This document shows, piece after piece, positions 8,916-18,519 of a DNA stretch of 26,836 nt; the stretch's first letter is position 1; each line of letters starts with the position of its first letter. This stretch comes from CAYXVB01 sp964467785. Its GTDB lineage: Bacteria; Bdellovibrionota; UBA1018. The stretch is taken from NCBI GenBank assembly GCA_964467785.1, contig CAYXVB010000033.1:1-26836 (forward strand), read 5' to 3'. The notes below the pieces were generated by a model. It was given only the letters and a program-made list of their open reading frames with translations. It had not been told where the DNA came from and did no database searches. Both the position numbers and the translations under genes were made by a program.

Positions 8916-9647
8916 ATGGAACGGTCCCGGCGCTTCTCGACTGAGTTTTCTTCGCTTCGCCTCTTCATCCTTGGCGCAGCCGCAATGGCCTCGGCGATCC
9001 CCGCTCAAGCCGCCACGCCGAGCTGGCAAAGCAATCCGGCCTGGGCCAACGAGGAAGCCCCCGCTCCAAACAACCGCCCGAGCCGAAGCCGCGCCTACTC
9101 TGCGGACCGCGGAATTGCGGCGCCTTTCGTGCCGGGCTCCAACAACATCGCGCTCGACGTCGGTCAAGTCTTCTTGATGGGCGATCTTGCCTCTAACTAC
9201 GCCGACAGTATTGGCTTCCAGCTGCATTACACCTATGGGGTGAGCGATCTGTTCGGGTTCGACATGAGTGCCGGATATTCCGAACATTCGGACGGTAAAT
9301 TTTCGATGGCCACCCTACTCGGCGGATTACGGACCAATCTCGCATGGTACGATCGGGTCGTGCCCTATCTCGTCTTTGGCCTGGGCTTCTACCGCCCCAG
9401 CTACCAAACGACGGCTTCGGGCTCACTCAGCCTCAATTCGACGACCGCAGTTTCGAGCGTGGCTCCCGTGCTCTTTGGCGTCCATGTCGGACCAGGCGTG
9501 GATCTCCAAATGACGCGCCAGCTCTTCTTTGGTGCGGCGCTGACTTTCCACGACGTTTTCGGCACGACCAAGACGACCCCCGGCGGCAGTCTCAATGTCG
9601 GCGGAACGTTTACCTCGTTCCTGCTGCATGCCGGATTCAGTTTCTAG
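8916..9647 (+). CDS. Outer-membrane beta-barrel protein
   Basis: This is a 243-aa exported protein with a signal peptide cleaved after about residue 32 (ASAIPAQA). A linker rich in Pro, Asn and Arg follows, and the rest has alternating hydrophobic strands rich in Gly, Tyr and Phe (LHYTYGVSDLFGFDMSAGY, YLVFGLGFY, LFGVHVGPGV). It ends in Phe (LLHAGFSF), the classic C-terminal signal for BAM-dependent insertion. An eight-stranded OmpA/OmpW-like barrel would fit the size, but I cannot place it in a named family. The frame is open from 8805, inside the upstream terminator. The ATG at 8916 is the true start because AAGGAG lies nine bases before it and the signal peptide starts there. Confidence 0.8.
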   Translation: MERSRRFSTEFSSLRLFILGAAAMASAIPAQAATPSWQSNPAWANEEAPAPNNRPSRSRAYSADRGIAAPFVPGSNNIALDVGQVFLMGDLASNYADSIGFQLHYTYGVSDLFGFDMSAGYSEHSDGKFSMATLLGGLRTNLAWYDRVVPYLVFGLGFYRPSYQTTASGSLSLNSTTAVSSVAPVLFGVHVGPGVDLQMTRQLFFGAALTFHDVFGTTKTTPGGSLNVGGTFTSFLLHAGFSF

Positions 9648-9692
9648 TCGCTCACGTTAGACTTTTCGCTCCTGGAGCGGCAAGTCAGGGAT

Positions 9693-9725
9693 TTATCCCC
9701 ACGACTTATCCACACATGGGGATAA
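9693..9725. promoter_or_regulatory. Cluster of three DnaA-box-like 9-mers
   Basis: TTATCCCCA (9693-9701), TTATCCACA (9706-9714) and, in inverse orientation, TGGGGATAA (9717-9725) lie within 33 bases. The middle one is a perfect match to the TTATNCACA DnaA box; the outer two differ at one position. The outer pair forms a perfect inverted repeat, and ACTTATCC/GGATAAGT forms a second one. The site lies 130 bases before the MoxR operon. It may bind DnaA to control that operon or to titrate DnaA. No AT-rich unwinding element or dnaA gene is nearby, so an origin is not supported. Confidence 0.5.
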
Positions 9726-9853
9726 GTTGATTTCCAGCTCACGCCCCGGTCAGAGATGCTTCGAAAATCCAGCCAAGAGCTTCAAGACCGTCAGTATTTC
9801 GACACTGCTACCACCTAAGTCACCTTCAATTTTTTCTACCTCCTCCCGAAAAG

Positions 9854-10861
9854 ATGGAGGCGATGAACCTTTCACTGAAAACCGCAGCCATTCCCTCTTC
9901 CGATAACTTCCCCCAAGGTCAGGCGCTCGTCGCCCGCGTCCGCCAAGCATTACTCGAGCAATTTCTCGGCAACGAAACGATTGTGGATCTCTCGATGAGT
10001 GCGTTTCTCGGCCGCGGCCACTTGCTGCTCGAGGGCCCCCCGGGAACCGGTAAGACCTCGCTCGCAAAAGCGCTGGCCCGCGCGTTCGGAGGCAATTTCC
10101 GCCGGATTCAGATGACCAGCGACTTGCTTCCCAGCGATGTGGTCGGCATCTTACGGTTCAAGCCTGGCACTTCGGAGTTCGAGTTCCGACAGGGACCGAT
10201 CTTCAGCAATTTTCTGCTCGCCGACGAGCTCAATCGCACCAGCCCGCGCACCCAGAGCGCGCTCCTCGAGGCAATGGCCGAGAGCACCGCGACGGTGGAC
10301 GGCGTGAGCTATCCATTGCCTGATCCGTTCTTCGTGGCCGCCACGCAAAATCCGCTCGAATACCACGGCGTCTATCCGCTGGCCGAAAGCCAACTTGACC
10401 GTTTCATGCTGCACATCATGGTGCAATCGCCCGACAAAAGCGACGAAATGCGCATCTACCAGTCCGCGCTCGACCAGGAGTCAACCGCGGTATCGAGCTC
10501 GGGTCCGAAACGGACGAACGAAGGTATCTCGCTGGACGAAACCCGACACATCATCGCCGAGGTCCGCCAGGTGACCGTTGAAAAGACCGTCGTCGAATAC
10601 GCCACGGAGATCATCCGCGCCACCCGCACGGCGCCCGGTGTATCCTCCGGCGTCTCTGTCCGAGGAGGCCTGCAGTACATGGCCGCGGCCCGCGCGCTAG
10701 CCTACATTCGCGGGCGCAGCTTCGTGACGCCAAAAGAGGTCGCGGACCTGGCGATCCCGGCCCTCGCTCATCGTCTCTGCTTCAGCGGAGGCGAACCTGA
10801 CAATGCCACGCGCGAAGCGGCGATCCGCGCGATCGTGGCGCAGATCCGCCCTCCGCGATGA
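9854..10861 (+). CDS. MoxR-family AAA+ ATPase
   Basis: This is a 335-aa AAA+ ATPase of the MoxR family, acting as a cytoplasmic chaperone-like ATPase. Walker A is at residues 61-68 (GPPGTGKT), Walker B at 121-125 (LLADE, followed by LNRTSPRTQSALLEAM), sensor 1 in VAATQNP near residue 165, and the arginine-finger region in YPLAESQLDRF. The C-terminal lid domain includes the SVRGGLQYMAAARALA helix. The stop overlaps the next start (ATGA), so it is coupled to the DUF58 gene. A second ATG at 9863, with GGAGG close before it, is a possible alternative start. MoxR, DUF58 and transglutaminase genes commonly occur as one operon, with presumed roles in envelope integrity or in maturing surface complexes. 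Confidence 0.93.
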   Translation: MEAMNLSLKTAAIPSSDNFPQGQALVARVRQALLEQFLGNETIVDLSMSAFLGRGHLLLEGPPGTGKTSLAKALARAFGGNFRRIQMTSDLLPSDVVGILRFKPGTSEFEFRQGPIFSNFLLADELNRTSPRTQSALLEAMAESTATVDGVSYPLPDPFFVAATQNPLEYHGVYPLAESQLDRFMLHIMVQSPDKSDEMRIYQSALDQESTAVSSSGPKRTNEGISLDETRHIIAEVRQVTVEKTVVEYATEIIRATRTAPGVSSGVSVRGGLQYMAAARALAYIRGRSFVTPKEVADLAIPALAHRLCFSGGEPDNATREAAIRAIVAQIRPPR

Positions 10862-11745
10862 AAGACTACAGGCGCAAACTCGAAGTCACTGTTCCCGGCC
10901 GCTGGTACCTCGCCCTCACTATTGCTCTCGGCGTTGTGGCGATGACCTCCGGCAACAACGTGTTATATTTGATCGAATCCCTCCTGCTTGCGGGACTGAT
11001 CCTGTCCGGAATCCTCTCTGAGCGCGTGATCGCAGCGATCGAAGTGGACTGGTTGCGAGGCCGAGCGACCGCGGGCGCCCGTTTCCCAGATCGCTTCAGG
11101 GTCACTAATACTCGGAAATTCGCGATTTTTTGCGTGGAGATCGGCGAATTCCGAGACGGCAAGATGATCAGCCACGTCTATATCCCGCGGCTCCAGGGTC
11201 GCGCCAGCGTCACGTTGCCAAGCCGCGCGACTGCGGGCGCGCGAGGAGTGCATCGCTGGAGTTCAATCGCGGTGGCGACGAGTTTCCCGCTCGGTTTTGC
11301 GAGAAAATTGCTTTTCATCGAAGCGCCCGGCGAGCGCGTCATCTGGCCCGAGGCGCCTCGACGCCTCAAGCGAGCCGATTCATTCATCAGCGCGCAGTCC
11401 GCGCGCCAGGGAGCGGGAGAGATCTCCGATGGAGAGATCCGCCCGTACGACTTCATGGACGATTCGCGGATGATCGTCTGGACACTGAGTGCCAAGGGAC
11501 AGGGCCCCATGGTTCGCATCCGACGACGCGATCAGGGCCGGAACCAAGTCACGCTGGATTTGCGTGCCGCGCCGGGCCCTGACTTCGAGGCAAGCGTATC
11601 GCGCGCCGCCGCGCCTTTTCACGAATCCGACGACTCCGTCGAAGCCACCTTGATGATTCTGAGTCGCGCCGGAGCGCGCAAGTTCCGCGGCCGTCGACCG
11701 TGTCTCGACGCCCTAGCCATTTCTGATGCGGAGGGTTCCGCATGA
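10858..11745 (+). CDS. DUF58-domain membrane protein
   Basis: This is a 295-aa protein with two adjacent membrane spans near the N-terminus (about residues 17-52), an extracytoplasmic or peripheral beta-rich middle, and the DUF58 motif at residues 190-220 (EIRPYDFMDDSRMIVWTLSA). This corresponds to the usual R-x-Y-x-x-x-D-x-x-R-x-I-x-W pattern of the family. It starts inside the MoxR stop codon and ends inside the next start codon, both as ATGA overlaps, so the three genes are translated as a unit. DUF58 proteins are regular partners of MoxR ATPases; their biochemical role is not settled. The C-terminal VWA-like part is short compared with some relatives. Confidence 0.9.
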   Translation: MKDYRRKLEVTVPGRWYLALTIALGVVAMTSGNNVLYLIESLLLAGLILSGILSERVIAAIEVDWLRGRATAGARFPDRFRVTNTRKFAIFCVEIGEFRDGKMISHVYIPRLQGRASVTLPSRATAGARGVHRWSSIAVATSFPLGFARKLLFIEAPGERVIWPEAPRRLKRADSFISAQSARQGAGEISDGEIRPYDFMDDSRMIVWTLSAKGQGPMVRIRRRDQGRNQVTLDLRAAPGPDFEASVSRAAAPFHESDDSVEATLMILSRAGARKFRGRRPCLDALAISDAEGSA

Positions 11746-13835
11746 AATCGATTAAGGCACTGCGCTTTACCGCTGCCCAGTGGGCTATCGGGCTCACTGC
11801 CCTCTTGGACCTCCTCGCATTGAGTGCGCTCTTCCTGACTGGCGAAGTGCCCGCCACCGTGTTCGGGCTTCCGCTCCTTCTTTGGATTGGAAGCCGTCTT
11901 TCTAAACGGCCACTCCATGGAGGCGTTCTTGTCGGATTGTTTGCCGCCGTCTTCGCGTCGACGCTTTACTTCTGGTTTGGCCTCCATTTCCATCCGATCA
12001 CCGCCGTCGCTTGGTCGGTCCCGGTCGCGCATGCGCTGATCTGGCTGGCTCCCCGGACGGCCATCTACCGCGGCTGGCGGATCGGGCTCGGCTTCATCGA
12101 GCTCATTCTGTCATCCGGCCTCACCGCGGACGTCTACCTTCCGGTGTTCATATCGATCTTTGTCGTCCTCACATCCGTTGCGCTGTCGTGCGACTTCATG
12201 GACCGCGAGCTCGCCCTCAAGGCTCCGGAAGAGCGCGATGCCCTGCTCAACGCTTCCTTCATCCGTAACAGCATCGGCATGGCGATCCTGATTTTCCTCA
12301 CCTCTGCCGCGATTTTCCCGCTTCTCCCGCGCCCAAAAGGCGCGATCCAAGGTCTGGAACTCACCGCGGGCTATTCCGAATCCGTGAGCGTCGCCAACTG
12401 GAGCCGCAACCGCGGGTCAGGCGAAGGCGAGACCAAGCTGCGACTTTTCTTTGCCGACGGCGCTGACCCAATGGCTGAGATCTACATGGGTCTGATCCGC
12501 GGTCGTACTTTGGATGCTTTTGACGGAAAAGAGTGGTTCTCGCAGCGTTCTATTGGATCGAATTCCACGCCCACCGAGCTCTCCACGGCACCCTCCAAAT
12601 CGCGAGGGGGCGCTCCGAGTATTCGAATGGAAGCGATCCGCGAATCACTGGATTCAGATTCGTTGCCAGTACCTTACGGAACGCAAATAGTTCAGATCAT
12701 GGCCGGTGACCATTATCGCACGGCGCCGCTGACTCCCTCCGGGGACTGGAGCGCGCCAGGCACCAGCAGCTCGCGGGTCAGCTACTCGATCGAGCTCGCG
12801 TCCAATGACCTTCGCTACCTGAACCAGCGCGCGAACGTGGATGCGCCAAAACCGATGCATACCTTTGTGCCTTCGTCGCTCGAATCGGACGCGATGGATC
12901 GACTGAGCCAGAAGATCTTCGCAGGAGCGCGCGATCCGCAGGAGAAATTGAAACGGGTCACCACATTCTTCCGAAGCGAAGGCTTCACGGCCGTCGAAGG
13001 CAGCACCCCTGAGAGCGAGACCGTCGATCGTCAGCTCCAGAAAAGCAGACTCACCCCTCTCGAGCAGTTTCTATTTGTCACGCGGCAAGGACATTGCGAA
13101 TGGTTCGCCACCGCGACTGCGGTCCTTTTGCGAATGGGCGGGGTGCCCACTCGGTTGGTTGCCGGGTTTCGACTCACTCGCGGAGCGATCGGTGGCGTCT
13201 TGAGCGTCCGCTCGGGCGACGGACACGCGTGGGTTGAAGCTTTCATACCTGGCCGCGGCTGGATCCCCATTGATCCTACTCCGCGCGTTTCGATCCAATC
13301 CGGAGTTCTAGATAAGATCAGGCAGATATCCGACCTAGTAGGCGCCTACTGGTTCAAATACGTCGTTTCCTTCAGCGAAGACTTAGGTCCTTCTCAGCTC
13401 CTCTCCAGCTTCAAGACCTGGACACGCGATCTGCTCAAACCTGGCGCGCACAATAAACTTGGGCAAAAGGCCGATTCGCAGGACTTCGAAGTCAACGGAA
13501 CGCTCCTCGGAGTGTTGTTCGGGTTTCTCACGGGATCGGCGGTCATTCTCTGGATGACGATCCGCCAACGTGCCGGAGTCGACGGCGCGGACCCACGGCT
13601 TCGCGCCGAGCGCCGCAAGATGGCTCGCGCGCTGAAACTCAAGGACTTCGACCCCTCCACCCACGAAGGCGGGACGGAACTTGTAGCCCGCTGGCAGCGA
13701 CGCTACCTCCTCGCGCGCTTTGGGGTCGCCGATCATCGCGTGCGTCAAGCGGAGATCGAAACGGCACTTAGAGAGCTGCGCTCAATCCGAACCCAGCTCG
13801 TGTCTTCATTCCCGGCCGAATCCGGGCGGCATTGA
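11742..13835 (+). CDS. TgpA-like membrane transglutaminase-fold protein (DUF3488/DUF4129 type)
   Basis: This is a 697-aa membrane protein. Several N-terminal membrane spans (about residues 12-200, DUF3488-like) precede an extracytoplasmic region with a transglutaminase-like domain. Its catalytic triad is visible: Cys452 (RQGHCEWFATA), His495 (GDGHAWVEAF) and Asp511 (WIPIDPTP). One more span follows at about 585-607, and a cytoplasmic DUF4129-like tail ends the protein. TgpA of Pseudomonas aeruginosa has the same architecture and is essential there. Its substrate is unknown, though periplasmic protein cross-linking or proteolysis has been proposed. The start overlaps the DUF58 stop (ATGA). The 3' end overlaps the convergent amidase gene by 30 bases. 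Confidence 0.9.
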   Translation: MKSIKALRFTAAQWAIGLTALLDLLALSALFLTGEVPATVFGLPLLLWIGSRLSKRPLHGGVLVGLFAAVFASTLYFWFGLHFHPITAVAWSVPVAHALIWLAPRTAIYRGWRIGLGFIELILSSGLTADVYLPVFISIFVVLTSVALSCDFMDRELALKAPEERDALLNASFIRNSIGMAILIFLTSAAIFPLLPRPKGAIQGLELTAGYSESVSVANWSRNRGSGEGETKLRLFFADGADPMAEIYMGLIRGRTLDAFDGKEWFSQRSIGSNSTPTELSTAPSKSRGGAPSIRMEAIRESLDSDSLPVPYGTQIVQIMAGDHYRTAPLTPSGDWSAPGTSSSRVSYSIELASNDLRYLNQRANVDAPKPMHTFVPSSLESDAMDRLSQKIFAGARDPQEKLKRVTTFFRSEGFTAVEGSTPESETVDRQLQKSRLTPLEQFLFVTRQGHCEWFATATAVLLRMGGVPTRLVAGFRLTRGAIGGVLSVRSGDGHAWVEAFIPGRGWIPIDPTPRVSIQSGVLDKIRQISDLVGAYWFKYVVSFSEDLGPSQLLSSFKTWTRDLLKPGAHNKLGQKADSQDFEVNGTLLGVLFGFLTGSAVILWMTIRQRAGVDGADPRLRAERRKMARALKLKDFDPSTHEGGTELVARWQRRYLLARFGVADHRVRQAEIETALRELRSIRTQLVSSFPAESGRH

Positions 13836-15269
13836 AAAAACCGGAAACAAGGCTTCGATCGCGCGCAGATCGCGGAGCAGCTTTTCATCGAGATTTCGCG
13901 CGCCATGGAACTGAAGTCCCACCGGCAGTCCGGTGGCGCTCATTGCGATTGGCGCGACGACAATGGGGTGGCCCAGAGTACCCAGGCCCGCGAGCAGCCC
14001 GCTGAGATACTCGGAATAGCTGTGAGTGATACGGCCCTGGCGGAATGGCTTCCCGAAGCGACGAGTGGCGATCGCCGCGTCCGGCGAAACCGGAGTCATC
14101 CAAAAGTCGTGGCGCTCGGAGAATCTCTGATACTTCATCATGAGCTCGTCCTTGCGGCTGAGTAATTCGAAGTATCTCCGTGGTCCGGCCCTTAGTCCAC
14201 GCTCCAATCCGCGCGCAAGCAGGCTATTGCCGTAAAGCAGCCGGGGAAGCCCAAGACTCAACCAGTAACGCCCCCCCAGCCAGAGGAATGGACGAGGCAG
14301 CGCCGCGATGAACTCAAACCCCGCGATCTCTCCCCAAAGTTCTGTCGCTTCGGCGAAGTCTATTCCATCCGGGACCGCTTCCACCAACTGATGGCCGGCA
14401 TCGATGAGCTTCTGCCGCCACGCCCGAAAGAGCGCTAAAGACTCCTCGCCAAGACCAAGATGCTTGAGCCCCACCAATGACTCGCTCCACGCGATCCGTA
14501 GCGGGCGCTTGGGAACTTCAGGAAAACGCGCCCCACCCGGGCTCAACAGCTCGAGGCCAAGCTCGAGATCATCCAAGCTCCGACTCATCGGACCTGAGGT
14601 GAGCACGTGCCGGAAAATTGTGGGGAGATCTTCCGGACCGACCATCCAATTAGGCACACGCCCATCGGTTGGTCGCAGGCCAAAAACTCCGCAACAGTGC
14701 GATGGATATCGGATCGAGCCCGCAATATCGCTGCCGATCTCCATGGGTACCAGTCGCGCCGCGACCGCGGCCGCCGCGCCGCCGGAGGAGCCCCCGCACG
14801 TATGCTGGAGATCCCAGGGATTGAGCGTTCGTCCGTAAACCGGGTTCCAGCACTGCCAATCAAACCCGCCGATCGGAACGTTGGTGCGGCCCAGGATCAC
14901 CGCGCCGGCGCGTTTGACTTGGGCGACGCTCCAGCAATCGACCTCAGGAATATGGTTTCGGTACTGCGGAAATCCATAAGTTGAAGGAGAACCCGCCACC
15001 CGGTGGATGTCCTTGATCGTGACCGGCACCCCATGAAGGGGACCGACGGGAGCATCAGGTCCTAGCTGCGCGAGCGCAAGGTCAGCAGCGCGAGCCTCCG
15101 CGATCGCCGCTTCCGCGCGAAGCGCAACGACCGCATTGATGCGCGGATTGTAGGTCTGGATGCGCTCAAGAAAACTAGTCGTCGCCTCGACGGAAGTGAT
15201 GCGCCTTTCCCGAATCGCTCTTGCGATCTCGGAAGCGGACCATTCATAGACTGGCTTCGATCCGGCCAC
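13806..15269 (-). CDS. Amidase-signature family hydrolase
   Basis: This is a 487-aa enzyme of the amidase-signature family, which hydrolyses C-N amide bonds by a Ser-cisSer-Lys triad. The triad is intact: Lys86 (VPVTIKDI), Ser161 in CGGSSGGAAAAVAA, and nucleophile Ser185 in GSDIAGSIRYPS. It has no signal peptide, so it is probably cytoplasmic. It resembles general amidases and fatty-acid-amide-hydrolase-like enzymes more than GatA, and no gatB or gatC is nearby. The substrate cannot be told. The GTG start at 15269 lies four bases after the hslO stop, so the two genes are probably co-transcribed. Its 3' end overlaps the transglutaminase gene on the other strand by 30 bases. Confidence 0.88.
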   Translation of the reverse strand: MAGSKPVYEWSASEIARAIRERRITSVEATTSFLERIQTYNPRINAVVALRAEAAIAEARAADLALAQLGPDAPVGPLHGVPVTIKDIHRVAGSPSTYGFPQYRNHIPEVDCWSVAQVKRAGAVILGRTNVPIGGFDWQCWNPVYGRTLNPWDLQHTCGGSSGGAAAAVAARLVPMEIGSDIAGSIRYPSHCCGVFGLRPTDGRVPNWMVGPEDLPTIFRHVLTSGPMSRSLDDLELGLELLSPGGARFPEVPKRPLRIAWSESLVGLKHLGLGEESLALFRAWRQKLIDAGHQLVEAVPDGIDFAEATELWGEIAGFEFIAALPRPFLWLGGRYWLSLGLPRLLYGNSLLARGLERGLRAGPRRYFELLSRKDELMMKYQRFSERHDFWMTPVSPDAAIATRRFGKPFRQGRITHSYSEYLSGLLAGLGTLGHPIVVAPIAMSATGLPVGLQFHGARNLDEKLLRDLRAIEALFPVFSMPPGFGRE

Positions 15270-15273
15270 GTGT

Positions 15274-16231
15274 TTACGATTGGCCCGAGATGTTACCGCC
15301 CGCTGCTTCGATCAATTTTTCAAGCCCGGCGGCGTCGACCCGATACTCTTTGGTGCAAAAATCGCAATGAACCGAAGCTTCGTGGTCCTCCGCGAGCATC
15401 GCCCGGAGCTCTGCCACCCCAACCAGCATCAATGCGCGATTGACACGTTCCCAGGAACAGTTGCAGCTGAATTCCAGACCTCGTTCTTCTACGAGATGGA
15501 ACGTACTATCCTGGAAGATCTGTGAAAGCAGCGCCACCGGATCCGCGTCGTTCTTCAAGCGCGTCGCGAGAGACTGGATTTCGTTGATATGCTTTTCAAT
15601 GGCCTTCAGCTCAGCAGGCGTCGCTCCCGGCATCGCTTGCACGAGAAACCCCCCGGCCGCGACGACCCGACCACCTTCTACTTGCGTCGCTATGCCGACC
15701 GACGAAGGGACTTGCTCGCTCTGTGCCCAGTAAAAAGTGAGATCCTTGGCGAGAAACCCGGTAATCAACGGCACAGTGCCGATGTAAGGCTGCTGATGCT
15801 CGGCGGTTTTGGTGCGCAGGACCGAAAGTGTTCCATCGCCCCACGGCCCCATATTTTCTGTCGTAGTCATACCGAGGTCCTCGGGCTGTCCAATGACATA
15901 GCCGCGAACCCGTCCATCCGGATATGCATCCACAAGAGCCTGTCTCACCACGCCAGAGCACTGGATGTTGAGATTCACATGCTCCTGNNNNNNNNNNCTG
16001 ATTCTTACAATAGGAAGCGATCAGAAGCGCGCCGATCACCGACTCGCCCAGTGCCTGGGCCTGCTCCCCGTTGAGCTTATGCAGCTGCACCATCGAATCA
16101 ATCAGCCGGGTAGCTTGGATCGCGACTGCGCGGATATTGCCGTGCGCGGAGATACATTTGATCCAGCGGTCGCCGACAGGACGCCCCGATGGATACTGAG
16201 CCGGTTTACCGTCTGCGAGCGAATCACTCAT
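15274..16231 (-). CDS. hslO: Hsp33 redox-regulated chaperonin, interrupted by a scaffold gap
   Basis: Hsp33 is a cytoplasmic holdase switched on by oxidation and heat through a C-terminal zinc centre. The switch is complete here as C-x-C (SCNCSW), 30 residues, then C-x-x-C (HCDFC). The N-terminal part (16231 to 15998) contains RWIKCISAHGNIRAVAIQAT, and the rest (15987 to 15274) includes SSVGIATQVEGGRVVAAGGF, both family hallmarks. The two halves are in different frames only because of ten N at 15988-15997. Both contig ends carry CAG; removing the N run plus one CAG restores a single frame of about 314 aa. The start ATG at 16231 has AGGG six bases upstream. The gene follows groEL and precedes the amidase gene. 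Confidence 0.93.
15988..15997. other. Scaffold gap of 10 N
   Basis: Ten undetermined bases lie inside hslO. The flanks both read CAG on the minus strand (15998-16000 and 15985-15987), which suggests that the two contigs overlap by three bases and that no sequence is really missing. Confidence 0.95.
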
Positions 16232-16248
16232 AAGAGCCCTACTCTTAT
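16230..16248 (-). promoter_or_regulatory. Hairpin over the hslO start codon (possible translation control)
   Basis: In the minus-strand mRNA, ATAAGAG (16248-16242) pairs perfectly with CTCTTAT (16236-16230) around a TAGGG loop. The loop holds the only Shine-Dalgarno-like stretch, and the A and U of the start codon are inside the stem. A small AU-rich hairpin over a heat-shock gene start is compatible with an RNA thermometer, but seven base pairs could also be chance. Confidence 0.4.
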
Positions 16249-16271
16249 CCCCGCCTCTAGCTGCAAGAAAA

Positions 16272-16327
16272 GGCAAAAAACACAAAACCCCGGCCAGAAT
16301 CGCTTCCAGCCGGGGTTTCGAGTTTTT
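16272..16327. terminator. Bidirectional-looking terminator downstream of groEL
   Basis: A perfect 10-bp stem (AAACCCCGGC at 16285-16294 with GCCGGGGTTT at 16309-16318) has a T-rich run on both sides: TGTGTTTTTT when read from groEL on the minus strand, and TTTTT at 16323-16327 on the plus strand. It ends groEL transcription 37 bases after the stop codon and separates groESL from hslO. Confidence 0.88.
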
Positions 16328-16354
16328 AACGGGTAATTTACGCGTTTGCGCGAA

Positions 16355-18001
<1,647 letters not shown>

Positions 18002-18033
18002 TTTGGATAATCCTCCTCAAAAGTCCGGTTAAA

Positions 18034-18321
18034 TTAATTGAGAACGCCGAGAATGTCTTCCTCACGCATCATGAGGAACTCCTCGCCATCGATCTTGATC
18101 TCGGTTCCGGAATACTTGCCGAAGAGGACGCGATCGCCCTTCTTCACATCGAGAGGACGGACCTTGCCGTCTTCGCCGATGCGGCCCTGGCCCACGGCAA
18201 TGATTTCGCCCTGGATTGGCTTTTCCTTAGCGGTGTCGGGAATGATGATCCCGCCTTTGGAACGCTCTTCTTCATTAAAGCGCTTCACGAGAACACGATC
18301 ATGTAACGGACGAACTTGCAT
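18034..18321 (-). CDS. groES: Co-chaperonin GroES (Hsp10)
   Basis: This 95-aa co-chaperonin caps the GroEL ring. Family hallmarks are QVRPLHDRVLVKR at the start, the mobile loop EEERSKGGIIIPDTAKEKP, and KKGDRVLFGKYSGTEIKIDGE later in the chain. The ATG at 18321 gives the usual GroES length; a TTG six codons upstream in the same frame is less likely. GGAGG lies 11 bases before the ATG. It is the first gene of the groES-groEL operon. Confidence 0.98.
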   Translation of the reverse strand: MQVRPLHDRVLVKRFNEEERSKGGIIIPDTAKEKPIQGEIIAVGQGRIGEDGKVRPLDVKKGDRVLFGKYSGTEIKIDGEEFLMMREEDILGVLN

Positions 18322-18422
18322 ATAAAGTCTTACCTCCAAATCAGTCTCTTGATTTTAGCCACTAGGTTTGGGCCACTATCGCGCATTGCGATGCCCAGCA
18401 CACTCTTGGAAATACTTCTTGG

Positions 18423-18460
18423 CGTATATTGGTCACTGCTTCAGACTTGTCAACTGAAGC
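18423..18460 (-). promoter_or_regulatory. Candidate groESL promoter with an 8-9-8 operator-like dyad
   Basis: On the minus strand a perfect -35 TTGACA (18454-18449) is followed, after 18-19 bases, by an A/T-rich -10 candidate (ATATAC or TATACG, around 18423-18429). A perfect inverted repeat, TGCTTCAG (18437-18444), nine bases, CTGAAGCA (18454-18461), covers the -35 box. The 9-base spacer matches the geometry of the CIRCE element bound by HrcA, but the arms do not match the CIRCE sequence (TTAGCACTC). Binding of some heat-shock repressor is plausible. Confidence 0.45.
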
Positions 18461-18519
18461 ACCCTCAAATTTCCGAAAACTTGACCTTAGTTGTGCGTTT
18501 CAATAAGGTAATGTGCGTT

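Noticed and set aside
9693..9725. Chromosomal replication origin at the DnaA-box cluster
   Set aside because: There are only three boxes, no AT-rich unwinding region, and no dnaA, dnaN, parAB, rpmH or gidA genes nearby.
13806..15269. GatA subunit of the tRNA amidotransferase
   Set aside because: The amidase triad is present, but gatB and gatC are not adjacent and the sequence outside the signature looks like a general amidase.
15274..16231. hslO as a frameshifted pseudogene
   Set aside because: The frame break coincides exactly with the N run and disappears when the duplicated CAG and the N are removed. All functional Cys are present.
18423..18461. A canonical CIRCE element upstream of groES
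   Set aside because: The arms do not match TTAGCACTC/GAGTGCTAA; only the 9-base spacer agrees, so it is reported as CIRCE-like geometry only.
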